Shown: piece by piece, positions 9,605 to 17,052 of the stretch
Position numbering within the stretch: position 1 is the stretch's first letter
Layout of the letters: each line of letters opens with the position of its first letter
Assembly (NCBI RefSeq): GCF_916618955.1
Contig: NZ_OU745390.1
Location: 434,001 to 498,000 of the forward strand
Direction of reading: 5' to 3'
DNA length: 64,000 bases
Source: Pseudomonas sp. Marseille-Q3773
GTDB taxonomy: Bacteria > Pseudomonadota > Gammaproteobacteria > Pseudomonadales > Pseudomonadaceae
The notes under the pieces: generated by a model
The model's input: only the letters and a program-made list of their open reading frames with translations
What the model was told of the DNA's origin: nothing
Databases searched by the model: none
Translations under genes and position numbers: made by a program

Positions 9605-10547
9605 AATCCTCCGGAACGCGACGCGCATGTGCCAGGAGAATCTCGGCAAACTCCAAGGCCGCGCCGCTCAATGGCTCGCCTTTGCGGGTGAGAATGCCGT
9701 AGTCCTGGGGCGTCAGGTGCAGTGGCGTGTCAAGATTGACCAGTACGCCACTGGCCAGGTGCGGCTCGACCATCGCCTGCGGCAGCATGCCGATCATTGG
9801 CCCGCCCAGCAGCACCTTGAGAAAGGTCTGCATGGATATGGTATCGATGGTATTGCGCGGCACCGCCACGCCCGCCTGGGCGAAGGCGCGCTCCATGCGC
9901 CCGCGGATGGGCGTGCCCTTGGGGTAGAGAATCCAGGGCCACTCCAGCAGCTGTGGCAACGTCACCGGCCCGGCATTGCTCAATGGGTGCTGGTCGTTGA
10001 CCACGAAGCAGAAGGGTTCCGGCGCCAGTGGCTGGAAGTCGAAGCGCTGGTGCTGCGACACGTCGGTGAAGCGGGCCACGGCCAGGTGCAGGATCTTGTC
10101 CTCGAGCATGGCCATCAGGTGATCGCTGGTCTGCTCCACCACCTCGATCGACAGCAATGGCTTGCGCTGCTTGATCTCGACGATGGCATCCGGCAGCGCC
10201 ACGGCGGTGGCAGCAAAAATGCCGCCCACCTTCAAATGGCCGTGCCCCCCTTGGCGCAGGCTGTCGATCTGATCGACGAAGTTGCGCGCATCGTTCAGGG
10301 CGACCTGGGCATAGCGCAATACCTGCTCGCCCAACGCGGTGGGTGGCATGCTGCGCGGCAGACGGTCGAACAGGGCGAAACCGAGCAGATTCTCGATTTC
10401 CTTGAGCATCTTGCTGATCGCCGGCTGGGTGAGGTTCATCTGCTGCGCCGCCAGGTGCATGTTGTGGGTGCGCCCAAGCGTGTCGATCAGCAACAGGTGG
10501 CGGAACTTGAGCCAGTTGCAGACGTGGGAGAAAGACAGGTCCGACAT
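9603..10547 (-). CDS. LysR-family regulator of the xylonate genes
   Basis: A 314-residue LysR regulator: N-terminal winged helix-turn-helix (about residues 18-75, with L-A-A-Q-Q-M-N-L-T-Q-P-A-I-S-K-M) and a periplasmic-binding-like effector domain. It resembles the GbpR/galactose-regulator branch. ATG at 10547 is preferred because it leaves the usual short lead before the helix-turn-helix; an upstream ATG at 10601 would run into the operator region. It is divergent from xylX and upstream of the dehydrogenase-MFS pair. Two copies of one palindrome, at 9588-9604 and 10566-10580, are its likely binding sites. The effector is not known; a pathway intermediate is likely. Confidence 0.85.
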   Translation of the reverse strand: MSDLSFSHVCNWLKFRHLLLIDTLGRTHNMHLAAQQMNLTQPAISKMLKEIENLLGFALFDRLPRSMPPTALGEQVLRYAQVALNDARNFVDQIDSLRQGGHGHLKVGGIFAATAVALPDAIVEIKQRKPLLSIEVVEQTSDHLMAMLEDKILHLAVARFTDVSQHQRFDFQPLAPEPFCFVVNDQHPLSNAGPVTLPQLLEWPWILYPKGTPIRGRMERAFAQAGVAVPRNTIDTISMQTFLKVLLGGPMIGMLPQAMVEPHLASGVLVNLDTPLHLTPQDYGILTRKGEPLSGAALEFAEILLAHARRVPED

Positions 10548-10565
10548 GTGATTCACCTTGTTGCA

Positions 10566-10580
10566 ATAACCCAGTGTTAT
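10566..10580. promoter_or_regulatory. LysR-type operator, site 2 (ATAAC-N5-GTTAT)
   Basis: Perfect inverted repeat ATAAC (10566-10570) / GTTAT (10576-10580) between the divergent LysR and xylX genes. It ends exactly 20 bases before a TTGGAG at 10601 and can serve both autoregulation and xylX activation. Confidence 0.7.
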
Positions 10581-10600
10581 CGAATAGTGAAAAGATGCCA

Positions 10601-10630
10601 TTGGAGTTTATCGCCTGGCATGCCTAGCGT
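10601..10630 (+). promoter_or_regulatory. Predicted xylX-xylD promoter
   Basis: TTGGAG (10601-10606), 18-base spacer, TAGCGT (10625-10630). Weak match to consensus, as expected for an activator-dependent promoter; it copies the spacing of the dehydrogenase promoter on the other side of the LysR gene. Confidence 0.5.
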
Positions 10631-10661
10631 GCAGTTTTCCTGTGCCGAGAGATTTGATGCC

Positions 10662-11864
10662 ATGCCAATGACGCTCACCCCCGCCAATACCCTGCCCGAG
10701 GATGGCCTGACCGGCACCCTGATCGGTCGCGCCTGGACCCCCGGCGAACCTGGGGGCCCTTCGCTGATCACCTTGCGCACCGACGGCGTGTTCGATCTCT
10801 CCGAGCGTTTCGCCACCCTTAGCCAACTGCTCGAATGCGAAGACCCCGTGCAGGCCGTGCGCAGCACCCCGGGCCGCTTCCTGGGCAGCGTCGAAGCCTT
10901 GTTGGGCAATAGCGGCGCAGCGTTCGACGGCAACCAGCCCTACCTGCTTGCACCGGTCGACCTGCAGGTGATCAAGGCGGCAGGTGTGACCTTCGCTGCC
11001 AGCATGATCGAGCGGGTGATCGAAGAGCAGGCCGGTGGCGATGCCAACAAGGCCGAGGCCGTGCGTGCCACGGTGCGCTCGGCGATCGGCGACAACCTGC
11101 GGGCGGTGCGCCCAGGTTCACCGCAGGCCATGGCGCTCAAGGCACTGTTGATCGAACAGGGCATGTGGTCGCAGTATCTGGAAGTGGGCATAGGCCCGGA
11201 TGCCGAGGTTTTCACCAAGGCCCCGGTGCTGGCCGCGGTAGGCAGTGGCAGCGCCATCGGCGTGCACCCGCATTCGGCCTGGAACAACCCCGAGCCCGAG
11301 GTGGTGCTGGCGGTGGACAGCCGCGGTCGCATCCACGGCGCGACCCTGGGCAACGATGTCAACCTGCGCGACTTCGAGGGGCGCAGCGCGCTGCTGCTGA
11401 GCAAGGCCAAGGACAACAACGCTTCGTGCGCGGTGGGCCCGTTCATTCGTTTGTTCGACGAAACCTTCGACCTGGACGCGGTGCGCCGCTGCGTGGTCGA
11501 CCTGGAAGTCGTGGGCAGCGATGGCTACCGCCTGGTCGGCAGCAGTTCGATGGACCAGATCAGCCGCGACCCAGAGGACCTGGTCCGGCAGACGCTCAAT
11601 GAAAACCATCAGTACCCCGACGGTTTCCTGCTGTTCCTCGGTACGCTGTTTGCCCCGACCGAGGACCGTGACCTGCCGGGTGCGGGTTTCACCCACAAGC
11701 CTGGCGACCAGGTGCGCATCGCCAGCCCCTTGCTGGGCCAGTTGCACAACCAGGTCACCACGAGTGACAAGGCCCGCCCCTGGACCTTCGGCCTCGGCGC
11801 GTTGATGCGCAACCTGGCTGCCCGAGGGCTGCTGCACCGCTCTGTCGGGGAATACCGCCCTTGA
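10662..11864 (+). CDS. xylX: 2-keto-3-deoxypentonate dehydratase, XylX/AraD1-type (FAH family)
   Basis: Fumarylacetoacetate-hydrolase-fold protein of 400 residues. It closely resembles Caulobacter XylX, which dehydrates 2-keto-3-deoxy-D-xylonate to 2-oxoglutarate semialdehyde: shared blocks include L-A-P-V-D-L-Q-x-x-K-A-A-G-V-T-F-A, W-S-Q-Y-L-E-V, H-x-W-N-N-P-E-P-E-V-V-L and G-N-D-V-N-L-R-D-F-E-G. The acidic residues of these blocks are typical metal ligands of the fold. ATG at 10662 follows GAGAGA by about a dozen bases; ATG at 10668 is an alternative. It is first in a two-gene unit with xylD. A role in the L-arabinonate route (AraD1) cannot be excluded from sequence alone. Confidence 0.87.
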   Translation: MPMTLTPANTLPEDGLTGTLIGRAWTPGEPGGPSLITLRTDGVFDLSERFATLSQLLECEDPVQAVRSTPGRFLGSVEALLGNSGAAFDGNQPYLLAPVDLQVIKAAGVTFAASMIERVIEEQAGGDANKAEAVRATVRSAIGDNLRAVRPGSPQAMALKALLIEQGMWSQYLEVGIGPDAEVFTKAPVLAAVGSGSAIGVHPHSAWNNPEPEVVLAVDSRGRIHGATLGNDVNLRDFEGRSALLLSKAKDNNASCAVGPFIRLFDETFDLDAVRRCVVDLEVVGSDGYRLVGSSSMDQISRDPEDLVRQTLNENHQYPDGFLLFLGTLFAPTEDRDLPGAGFTHKPGDQVRIASPLLGQLHNQVTTSDKARPWTFGLGALMRNLAARGLLHRSVGEYRP

Positions 11865-11961
11865 TGACGCGGTTGGCAACGGCACCTCAGTGGTGCATAG
11901 CCCTGCACATGCCAGCGTGTTGCAACGCTGACGGGTACCCATAAATACAAGAGAGAACGAC

Positions 11962-13749
11962 ATGACCGATACCGCGAAACGCCCGCTGCGCAGCCAACAA
12001 TGGTTCGACGACCCGAGCCACGCCGACATGACCGCGCTGTACGTCGAGCGCTACATGAACTACGGCCTGACCCGCGACGAACTGCAATCGGGGCGGCCGA
12101 TCATCGGCATCGCCCAGACCGGCAGTGACCTGACGCCCTGCAACCGCCATCACCTGGAACTGGCCCAGCGGGTCAAGGCAGGGATTCGCGATGCCGGCGG
12201 CATCCCCATGGAGTTCCCGGTGCACCCGATCGCCGAGCAGAGCCGCCGGCCAACCGCAGCGCTGGACCGCAATCTCGCCTACCTGGGCCTGGTGGAAATC
12301 CTCCACGGCTACCCGCTGGATGGCGTCGTACTGACCACCGGCTGCGACAAGACCACACCGGCCTGCCTGATGGCCGCTGCCACCACGGACATGCCGGCCA
12401 TCGTGCTGTCCGGCGGCCCGATGCTCGATGGCCACCACAAGGGCCAGCTGATCGGCTCGGGTACGGTGCTGTGGCATGCGCGCAACCTGATGGCCGCGGG
12501 CGCAATCGACTACGAAGGCTTCATGGAGATGACCACCGCCGCGTCGCCGTCGGTAGGCCACTGCAACACCATGGGCACGGCACTCTCGATGAACGCCCTG
12601 GCCGAGGCCCTGGGCATGTCGCTGCCAGGCTGCGCAAGCATCCCCGCACCCTACCGCGAACGCGGGCAGATGGCCTACGCCACCGGGCGGCGCATCTGCG
12701 AGCTGGTGATGCAGGACGTGCGCCCGTCGTCGATCATGACCCGCGAGGCGTTCGAGAATGCCATTGCCGTGGCTTCGGCCCTGGGTGCTTCGAGCAACTG
12801 TCCACCGCACCTGATCGCTATCGCCCGGCACATGGGCATCGAGCTGTCGCTGGACGACTGGCAGCGCATTGGTGAGAACGTGCCGCTGCTGGTCAACTGC
12901 ATGCCGGCGGGCAAGTACCTGGGTGAAGGCTTCCATCGCGCGGGCGGCGTTCCGGCGGTGATGCATGAACTGCGCAAGGCCGGCCGTCTGCACGAGGAAT
13001 GCGCGACGGTCAGCGGCAAGACCATCGGTGAAGTGGTTCGCGACGCAGCCACCAGCAATCGCGAGGTCATCCTGCCGTTCGATGCGCCGCTCAAGCACAA
13101 CGCCGGATTCATCGTGCTCAGCGGCAATTTCTTCGACAGCGCGATCATGAAGATGTCGGTAGTGGGCGAAGCCTTCCGCAAGACCTACCTGGCCGAACCA
13201 GGCAAGGAAAACAGCTTCGAGGCCAGGGCGATCGTGTTCGAGGGGCCGGAGGACTACCATGCGCGCATCGACGACCCCGCACTGGACATCGACGAGCGTT
13301 GCATCCTGGTGATTCGTGGCGCCGGTACCGTGGGCTACCCGGGCAGTGCCGAAGTGGTGAACATGGCGCCGCCGGCGGCACTGATCAGGAAAGGCATCGA
13401 TTCGCTGCCGTGTCTGGGCGATGGCCGCCAGAGCGGCACCTCGGCCAGCCCGTCGATCCTCAACATGTCGCCGGAGGCGGCGGTGGGCGGCGGCCTGGCA
13501 TTACTGCAGACCAACGATTGGCTGCGTGTGGACCTCAACCAGCGGCGGGTCGACCTGCTGGTTGACGACGATGAGGTGGCACGTCGACGAGCGGCCTGGA
13601 AGCCGAACATCCCGGCCTCGCAGACACCCTGGCAGGAACTCTATCGGCAACTCGTGGGCCAGTTGTCCACCGGTGGCTGCCTGGAACCGGCGACGCTGCA
13701 CATGCGTGTGATCGCACGTGAAGGGGGGATGCCGCGGCATTCCCATTGA
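11962..13749 (+). CDS. xylD: D-xylonate (pentonate) dehydratase, IlvD/Edd family
   Basis: Fe-S dehydratase of 595 residues that turns a pentonate into the 2-keto-3-deoxy acid. Long stretches match Caulobacter XylD as remembered, including W-F-D-x-P-x-H-x-D-M-T-A-L-Y, I-I-G-I-A-Q-T-G-S-D and the C-terminal P-R-H-x-H. Cys60 (T-P-C-N-R), Cys128 (T-G-C-D-K-T-T-P-A) and Cys201 (G-H-C-N-T-M-G-T) are the expected cluster ligands. Its ATG has GAGAGAACG upstream. It lies 97 bases after xylX on the same strand. Together with xylX, the semialdehyde dehydrogenase and the permease this gives an unbroken path from xylonate to 2-oxoglutarate. L-arabinonate is the main alternative substrate. Confidence 0.9.
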   Translation: MTDTAKRPLRSQQWFDDPSHADMTALYVERYMNYGLTRDELQSGRPIIGIAQTGSDLTPCNRHHLELAQRVKAGIRDAGGIPMEFPVHPIAEQSRRPTAALDRNLAYLGLVEILHGYPLDGVVLTTGCDKTTPACLMAAATTDMPAIVLSGGPMLDGHHKGQLIGSGTVLWHARNLMAAGAIDYEGFMEMTTAASPSVGHCNTMGTALSMNALAEALGMSLPGCASIPAPYRERGQMAYATGRRICELVMQDVRPSSIMTREAFENAIAVASALGASSNCPPHLIAIARHMGIELSLDDWQRIGENVPLLVNCMPAGKYLGEGFHRAGGVPAVMHELRKAGRLHEECATVSGKTIGEVVRDAATSNREVILPFDAPLKHNAGFIVLSGNFFDSAIMKMSVVGEAFRKTYLAEPGKENSFEARAIVFEGPEDYHARIDDPALDIDERCILVIRGAGTVGYPGSAEVVNMAPPAALIRKGIDSLPCLGDGRQSGTSASPSILNMSPEAAVGGGLALLQTNDWLRVDLNQRRVDLLVDDDEVARRRAAWKPNIPASQTPWQELYRQLVGQLSTGGCLEPATLHMRVIAREGGMPRHSH

Positions 13750-13865
13750 GTGTGCTTCGGGGGCCTGGAGCTGCCTCCATACCGGGCAACGGTGGCAGTT
13801 CCACCCTGCGGCAATTCACAGTCCATGTGCCGGCATGGCCTGGTCGCATTCGTTGTGTATTTTCT

Positions 13866-14702
13866 TCATTGTCTTGCGATCGATTTCTGGCAAGCCGTTA
13901 CGGGTCTGCTTTGCTGCCATGCGTGCTGCACAGCTGCCTGCAGGTCACTCAGAGAACCCGCGTTGGTGATCAGCAGGTCGCCGGGTGCCTGGGCAATGCC
14001 GTGCTCGGATGAATGTGCATTCACCTTCTGAAGGTTCGGGCGAACGATGTGCCAGATAAGGCCGTTGTGGCCGCGAAGAAATGCGGCTTCGTTTTCAAAG
14101 CGGATGTCTTTGAAGATCACGGTCGTAGCGTCAGCAGGGATCTTGCTGCGCGGCTGCAACTGTTCGAGAGGGCGCTTGGCGCGACGCGCGTCATAGTCCG
14201 GGTACAAGGCGTATGCGTGGCCTTTGAGGAGTTCGATGGCTTCAGCGGGTGAAAGGCCCCAGGTGGGGTCCTGGCGGGTCAGGAGCACTGGGTCTGAAAG
14301 CTGCTCGTCACTGAAATCGAAGAAGGCTTGCGCGGCCAGGGTAAATGGGGTGTGGTTTGGCTTCGAACGTGAAGCCTTGATCACACAGGTCTGTGCGGCC
14401 GCAGGTGGATTGATTTCGCGTTCCGCTCGGATCAGCCAGTGGTCTGGGTTATGATTGCGCATCCATTCGGTACCAACCGTCTGGAAGAATTCTCTTGGAG
14501 AGCGGGCCCAAAGATCGATGGGCTGCTCCTTGATGTCATCGCTCCATGTCTCGTCGTCGGTGAGACCAAACAGCGCCTGGCAGCCAAGCTTGAGAGGATC
14601 GGCAAGTGCGTAGGCAGCAACCCCTGGGTAGCTCAGCAGCATTGAAGCTACGGTGTCCTTACCTGACCGAGCCAGGGCCGCAAGGCCGATGATTGTTCGC
14701 AT
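13866..14702 (-). CDS. Phage-type deoxynucleoside monophosphate kinase (P-loop)
   Basis: A 278-residue protein with an N-terminal Walker A loop (G-L-A-A-L-A-R-S-G-K-D-T, residues 6-17) followed by A-D-P-L-K, a pattern of phage deoxynucleotide monophosphate kinases of the T4 gene 1 type; F-x-D-I-R-F-x-N-E-A near residue 205 also fits. The start at 14702 has GGGGAG eight bases upstream. G+C is visibly lower than in flanking genes and the orientation opposes the host operon, both signs of acquisition. It occupies the place between mltG and holB where thymidylate kinase (tmk) is normally found. Inference: it may phosphorylate dTMP. Assignment to the family is good, substrate is unproven. Confidence 0.72.
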   Translation of the reverse strand: MRTIIGLAALARSGKDTVASMLLSYPGVAAYALADPLKLGCQALFGLTDDETWSDDIKEQPIDLWARSPREFFQTVGTEWMRNHNPDHWLIRAEREINPPAAAQTCVIKASRSKPNHTPFTLAAQAFFDFSDEQLSDPVLLTRQDPTWGLSPAEAIELLKGHAYALYPDYDARRAKRPLEQLQPRSKIPADATTVIFKDIRFENEAAFLRGHNGLIWHIVRPNLQKVNAHSSEHGIAQAPGDLLITNAGSLSDLQAAVQHAWQQSRPVTACQKSIARQ

Positions 14703-14755
14703 GTCGTACTCCCCGTTTGCTGCCCGAACTCCTGTATCTACTGGGCTTCAAGGGC

Positions 14756-14800
14756 GTTTACGTTTTCGAAGAAGGATTGTAACCCACAGTGTTTACGTTT
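14756..14800. repeat. Direct repeat GTTTACGTTT between the dNMP kinase and holB
   Basis: GTTTACGTTT occurs at 14756-14765 and again at 14791-14800, 35 bases apart, in the gap between the divergent kinase gene and holB. CGAAAAC at 14810-14816 is the complement of GTTTTCG at 14762-14768. Could be operator half-sites or a trace of a recombination event. Confidence 0.5.
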
Positions 14801-14879
14801 GGTGAAAACCGAAAACATGATGCCACCTATGCCTGTCAGGGCGGCGGGCGCGGTTCGCCTGTCGAGCGTATTGCCACCC

Positions 14880-15866
14880 ATGGCTGAGGTCTTTCCCTGG
14901 CAGCAGGCCCTGTGGCAACAACTGGCCGGCCGCAGCCGGCACGCTCACGCCTACCTGCTGCACGGGCCGCAGGGTATCGGCAAGCGGGCCCTGGCCGAGC
15001 GCCTCATGGCGTATCTGCTGTGCCAGCAGCCCCAAGGCCTGGAGGCCTGTGGTGGGTGCAAGTCCTGCCTGTTGCTGAAGGCCGGCAGCCACCCGGACAA
15101 TTTTGTCCTCGAGCCTGAGGAAGCCGACAAGCCGATCAAGGTCGACCAGGTGCGCGATCTGGTGGCTTTCGTGGTACAGACAGCACAGCAGGGCGGGCGC
15201 AAGGTGGTGCTGATCGAACCGGTGGAAGCGATGAACGTCAACGCCTCCAACGCCCTGCTCAAGAGCCTCGAAGAGCCTTCCGGCGATACCGTGCTGCTGC
15301 TGGTCTCCCATCAGCCCAGTCGCTTGCTGCCCACCATCAAGAGCCGCTGCCAGCAGGTTGCCTGCCCGCAGCCCAGCCTGGCGCAGAGCCGGGCCTGGCT
15401 GGCGAGTGCGCTACCTGACAGTGACGAGGCCGAGCGCGATGAATTGCTGACGCTGGCTGCCGGCTCACCGTTGCTGGCCGTCAGCCTGCAGGCGCAAGGC
15501 GTGCGCGAGCAGCGGGCGCTGGTGACCGACGGGGTGAAGAAGCTGCTCAAGCAGCAGCAATCGCCCAGCCAGCTGGCCGAGGCGTGGAACAACGTGCCGC
15601 TGTTGCTGCTGTTCGACTGGTTCTGCGATTGGGCGCAGCTGATCCTGCGCTACCAATTGACCCAGGACGAGGAGGGGCTAGGCTTGGCCGATATGCGCAA
15701 GGTGGTGCAGTACCTGGCGCAGAAGAGCCGTCAGGCCAAGGTGCTGGAGGTGCAGGCGTGGCTCCTGGAGCAACGCCAGAAGGTGCTGGGCAAGGCCAAC
15801 CTCAATCGCGCCCTGTTGCTTGAGTCACTGCTGGCCCACTGGCTGCAATTGCCGGGCGCCCGCTGA
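14880..15866 (+). CDS. holB: DNA polymerase III delta' subunit HolB
   Basis: Clamp-loader subunit of 328 residues that, with gamma/tau and delta, opens the beta clamp. Motifs: G-P-Q-G-I-G-K-R at residues 28-35 (degenerate Walker A), four zinc-binding cysteines in C-Q-Q-P...C-G-G-C-K-S-C (residues about 47-62), and the sensor-like N-A-S-N-A-L-L-K-S-L-E-E-P near residue 122. ATG at 14880 is chosen because homologues begin M-A-E-x-Y/F-P-W-Q; earlier in-frame codons back to 14799 give no homologous residues. tmk, its usual upstream partner, is missing, and the usual downstream pilZ is also missing, with only 30 bases to tatD. Confidence 0.93.
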   Translation: MAEVFPWQQALWQQLAGRSRHAHAYLLHGPQGIGKRALAERLMAYLLCQQPQGLEACGGCKSCLLLKAGSHPDNFVLEPEEADKPIKVDQVRDLVAFVVQTAQQGGRKVVLIEPVEAMNVNASNALLKSLEEPSGDTVLLLVSHQPSRLLPTIKSRCQQVACPQPSLAQSRAWLASALPDSDEAERDELLTLAAGSPLLAVSLQAQGVREQRALVTDGVKKLLKQQQSPSQLAEAWNNVPLLLLFDWFCDWAQLILRYQLTQDEEGLGLADMRKVVQYLAQKSRQAKVLEVQAWLLEQRQKVLGKANLNRALLLESLLAHWLQLPGAR

Positions 15867-15896
15867 TTTTCATTTTTCCATGTGTGCCGTTATCCC

Positions 15897-16679
15897 ATGC
15901 TCGTAGATTCCCATTGCCACCTTGACCGGCTTGACCTCAGCGCTCACCAGGGCTCCCTCGATGCTGCCTTGCAGGCGGCGCGTGAGCGCGGGGTCGGGCA
16001 TTTCCTGTGTATCGGCGTCAGTGCCGAAAATGCCGACGCGGTGAAGGCGCTCAGCGAGCGGTATGCTGATGTCGACTGCTCGGTGGGCGTGCACCCGCTG
16101 GACCTGGCCCCAGGCGAAACCCCGGCGCTGGAATGGCTGCTGCACGAGCTGGCCCACCCGCATGTGGTGGCGATTGGCGAAACCGGGCTGGATTACCACT
16201 ACGAGCCCGAGGCCGCCGAGCTGCAGCAGGCTTCGTTCCGCCTGCACCTGGAGGCTTCGCGGCAGACCGGCAAGCCGGTGATCGTGCATACCCGCGCGGC
16301 ACGCGCCGACACCCTGGCGCTGCTGCGTGAGGCTGCTCTGCCGCAGGCGGGGGTTTTGCACTGCTTCACCGAAGACTGGGCGATGGCCAAGGCTGCGCTG
16401 GACCTGGGGTATTACATCTCGCTCTCTGGCATCGTCACATTTCGTAACGCCGATGCCCTGCGTGAGGTGGCGCGGCAGGTGCCGGTCGATCGGCTGCTGG
16501 TGGAAACCGATTCGCCGTATCTGGCGCCGATCCCGCATCGCGGCAAGCCCAACCTGCCCCAGTACGTGCGCGAGGTCGCGGAGTATGTGGCTTCGTTGCG
16601 CGGGGCCAGTTATGAGCAGCTGGCCGAACAGACCACGGCCAACTTCAAGCGCTTGTTCCCGCTGGCACGCGTGGCTTGA
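15897..16679 (+). CDS. tatD: TatD-family metal-dependent DNase
   Basis: A 260-residue TIM-barrel hydrolase of the TatD family, generally metal-dependent 3'-5' exonucleases or deoxyribonucleases. Visible metal ligands: D-S-H-C-H-L-D near the N-terminus, G-E-x-G-L-D-Y near residue 92-98, V-I-H-T-R-A, H-C-F and the C-terminal V-E-T-D-S-P-Y-L. ATG at 15897 puts the metal motif at residues 4-10, as in homologues. Linked to holB, as is usual in this genus, though without the intervening PilZ-domain gene found in P. aeruginosa. Confidence 0.93.
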   Translation: MLVDSHCHLDRLDLSAHQGSLDAALQAARERGVGHFLCIGVSAENADAVKALSERYADVDCSVGVHPLDLAPGETPALEWLLHELAHPHVVAIGETGLDYHYEPEAAELQQASFRLHLEASRQTGKPVIVHTRAARADTLALLREAALPQAGVLHCFTEDWAMAKAALDLGYYISLSGIVTFRNADALREVARQVPVDRLLVETDSPYLAPIPHRGKPNLPQYVREVAEYVASLRGASYEQLAEQTTANFKRLFPLARVA

Positions 16680-16732
16680 TTCACAAAGGGTAGGGGCCTG
16701 TTGCTCCCGCCCTCATGCCCCCGCAAGCAGAC

Positions 16733-16774
16733 AAAAAAAACCCGGGTTCTGGGGGGGGAATCCGGGTTAAGACC
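16733..16774 (-). terminator. Hairpin with T-run on the minus strand
   Basis: Inverted repeat AACCCGGGTTC / GAATCCGGGTT (one wobble), flanked by A8 on the plus strand at about 16733-16740, so the T-run lies on the minus-strand RNA. It would stop minus-strand transcription, although no minus-strand protein gene is visible upstream. It may also act as an RNA 3' end for tatD, but there is no T-run on that side. Confidence 0.5.
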
Positions 16775-17052
16775 ATTAGGAGTAAAACAAAGGTACGCGG
16801 TCCCTGAGCACCTTTATCGGCGCGCCACTTGGGGGGGATGCGCCGCGCCAACACTTGAAGTATTGGCCAGGTTTGGCGCAGTGCCAGTGCCTGTTGGTCG
16901 TTTTTTAAACAGATTTGGAATACGCCGGCGTTTCATTCCTCCCGCAGCGCATGGCTGTATGCATCATGAAACATAGACATGCGTGGATGATCCGTGCAAT
17001 TTCCCGCAAGTTAGGCATAATAAACCGCTTCGATTGTCATCCAGTCCTTCCT
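16775..17052. other. Gene-free leader before the TetR gene
   Basis: No convincing coding frame on either strand. It holds a G-run (G7 at about 16830), GGCGCG/CGCGCC-type palindromic stretches near 16817-16850, and an A+T-rich GCATAATAA near 17015-17023 that may be the -10 region of the TetR gene. Combined with the minus-strand terminator at 16733-16774 it could encode a small minus-strand RNA. Confidence 0.4.

Noticed and set aside
9627..10661. Long N-terminal extension of the XylX frame, antisense to the LysR gene
   Set aside because: The extension is the shadow of the LysR gene; homology and a ribosome site begin at 10662.
6454..14702. Prophage or integrative element carrying the xylonate genes
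   Set aside because: No integrase, transposase, att duplication or tRNA border was found; only the dNMP kinase has phage character.
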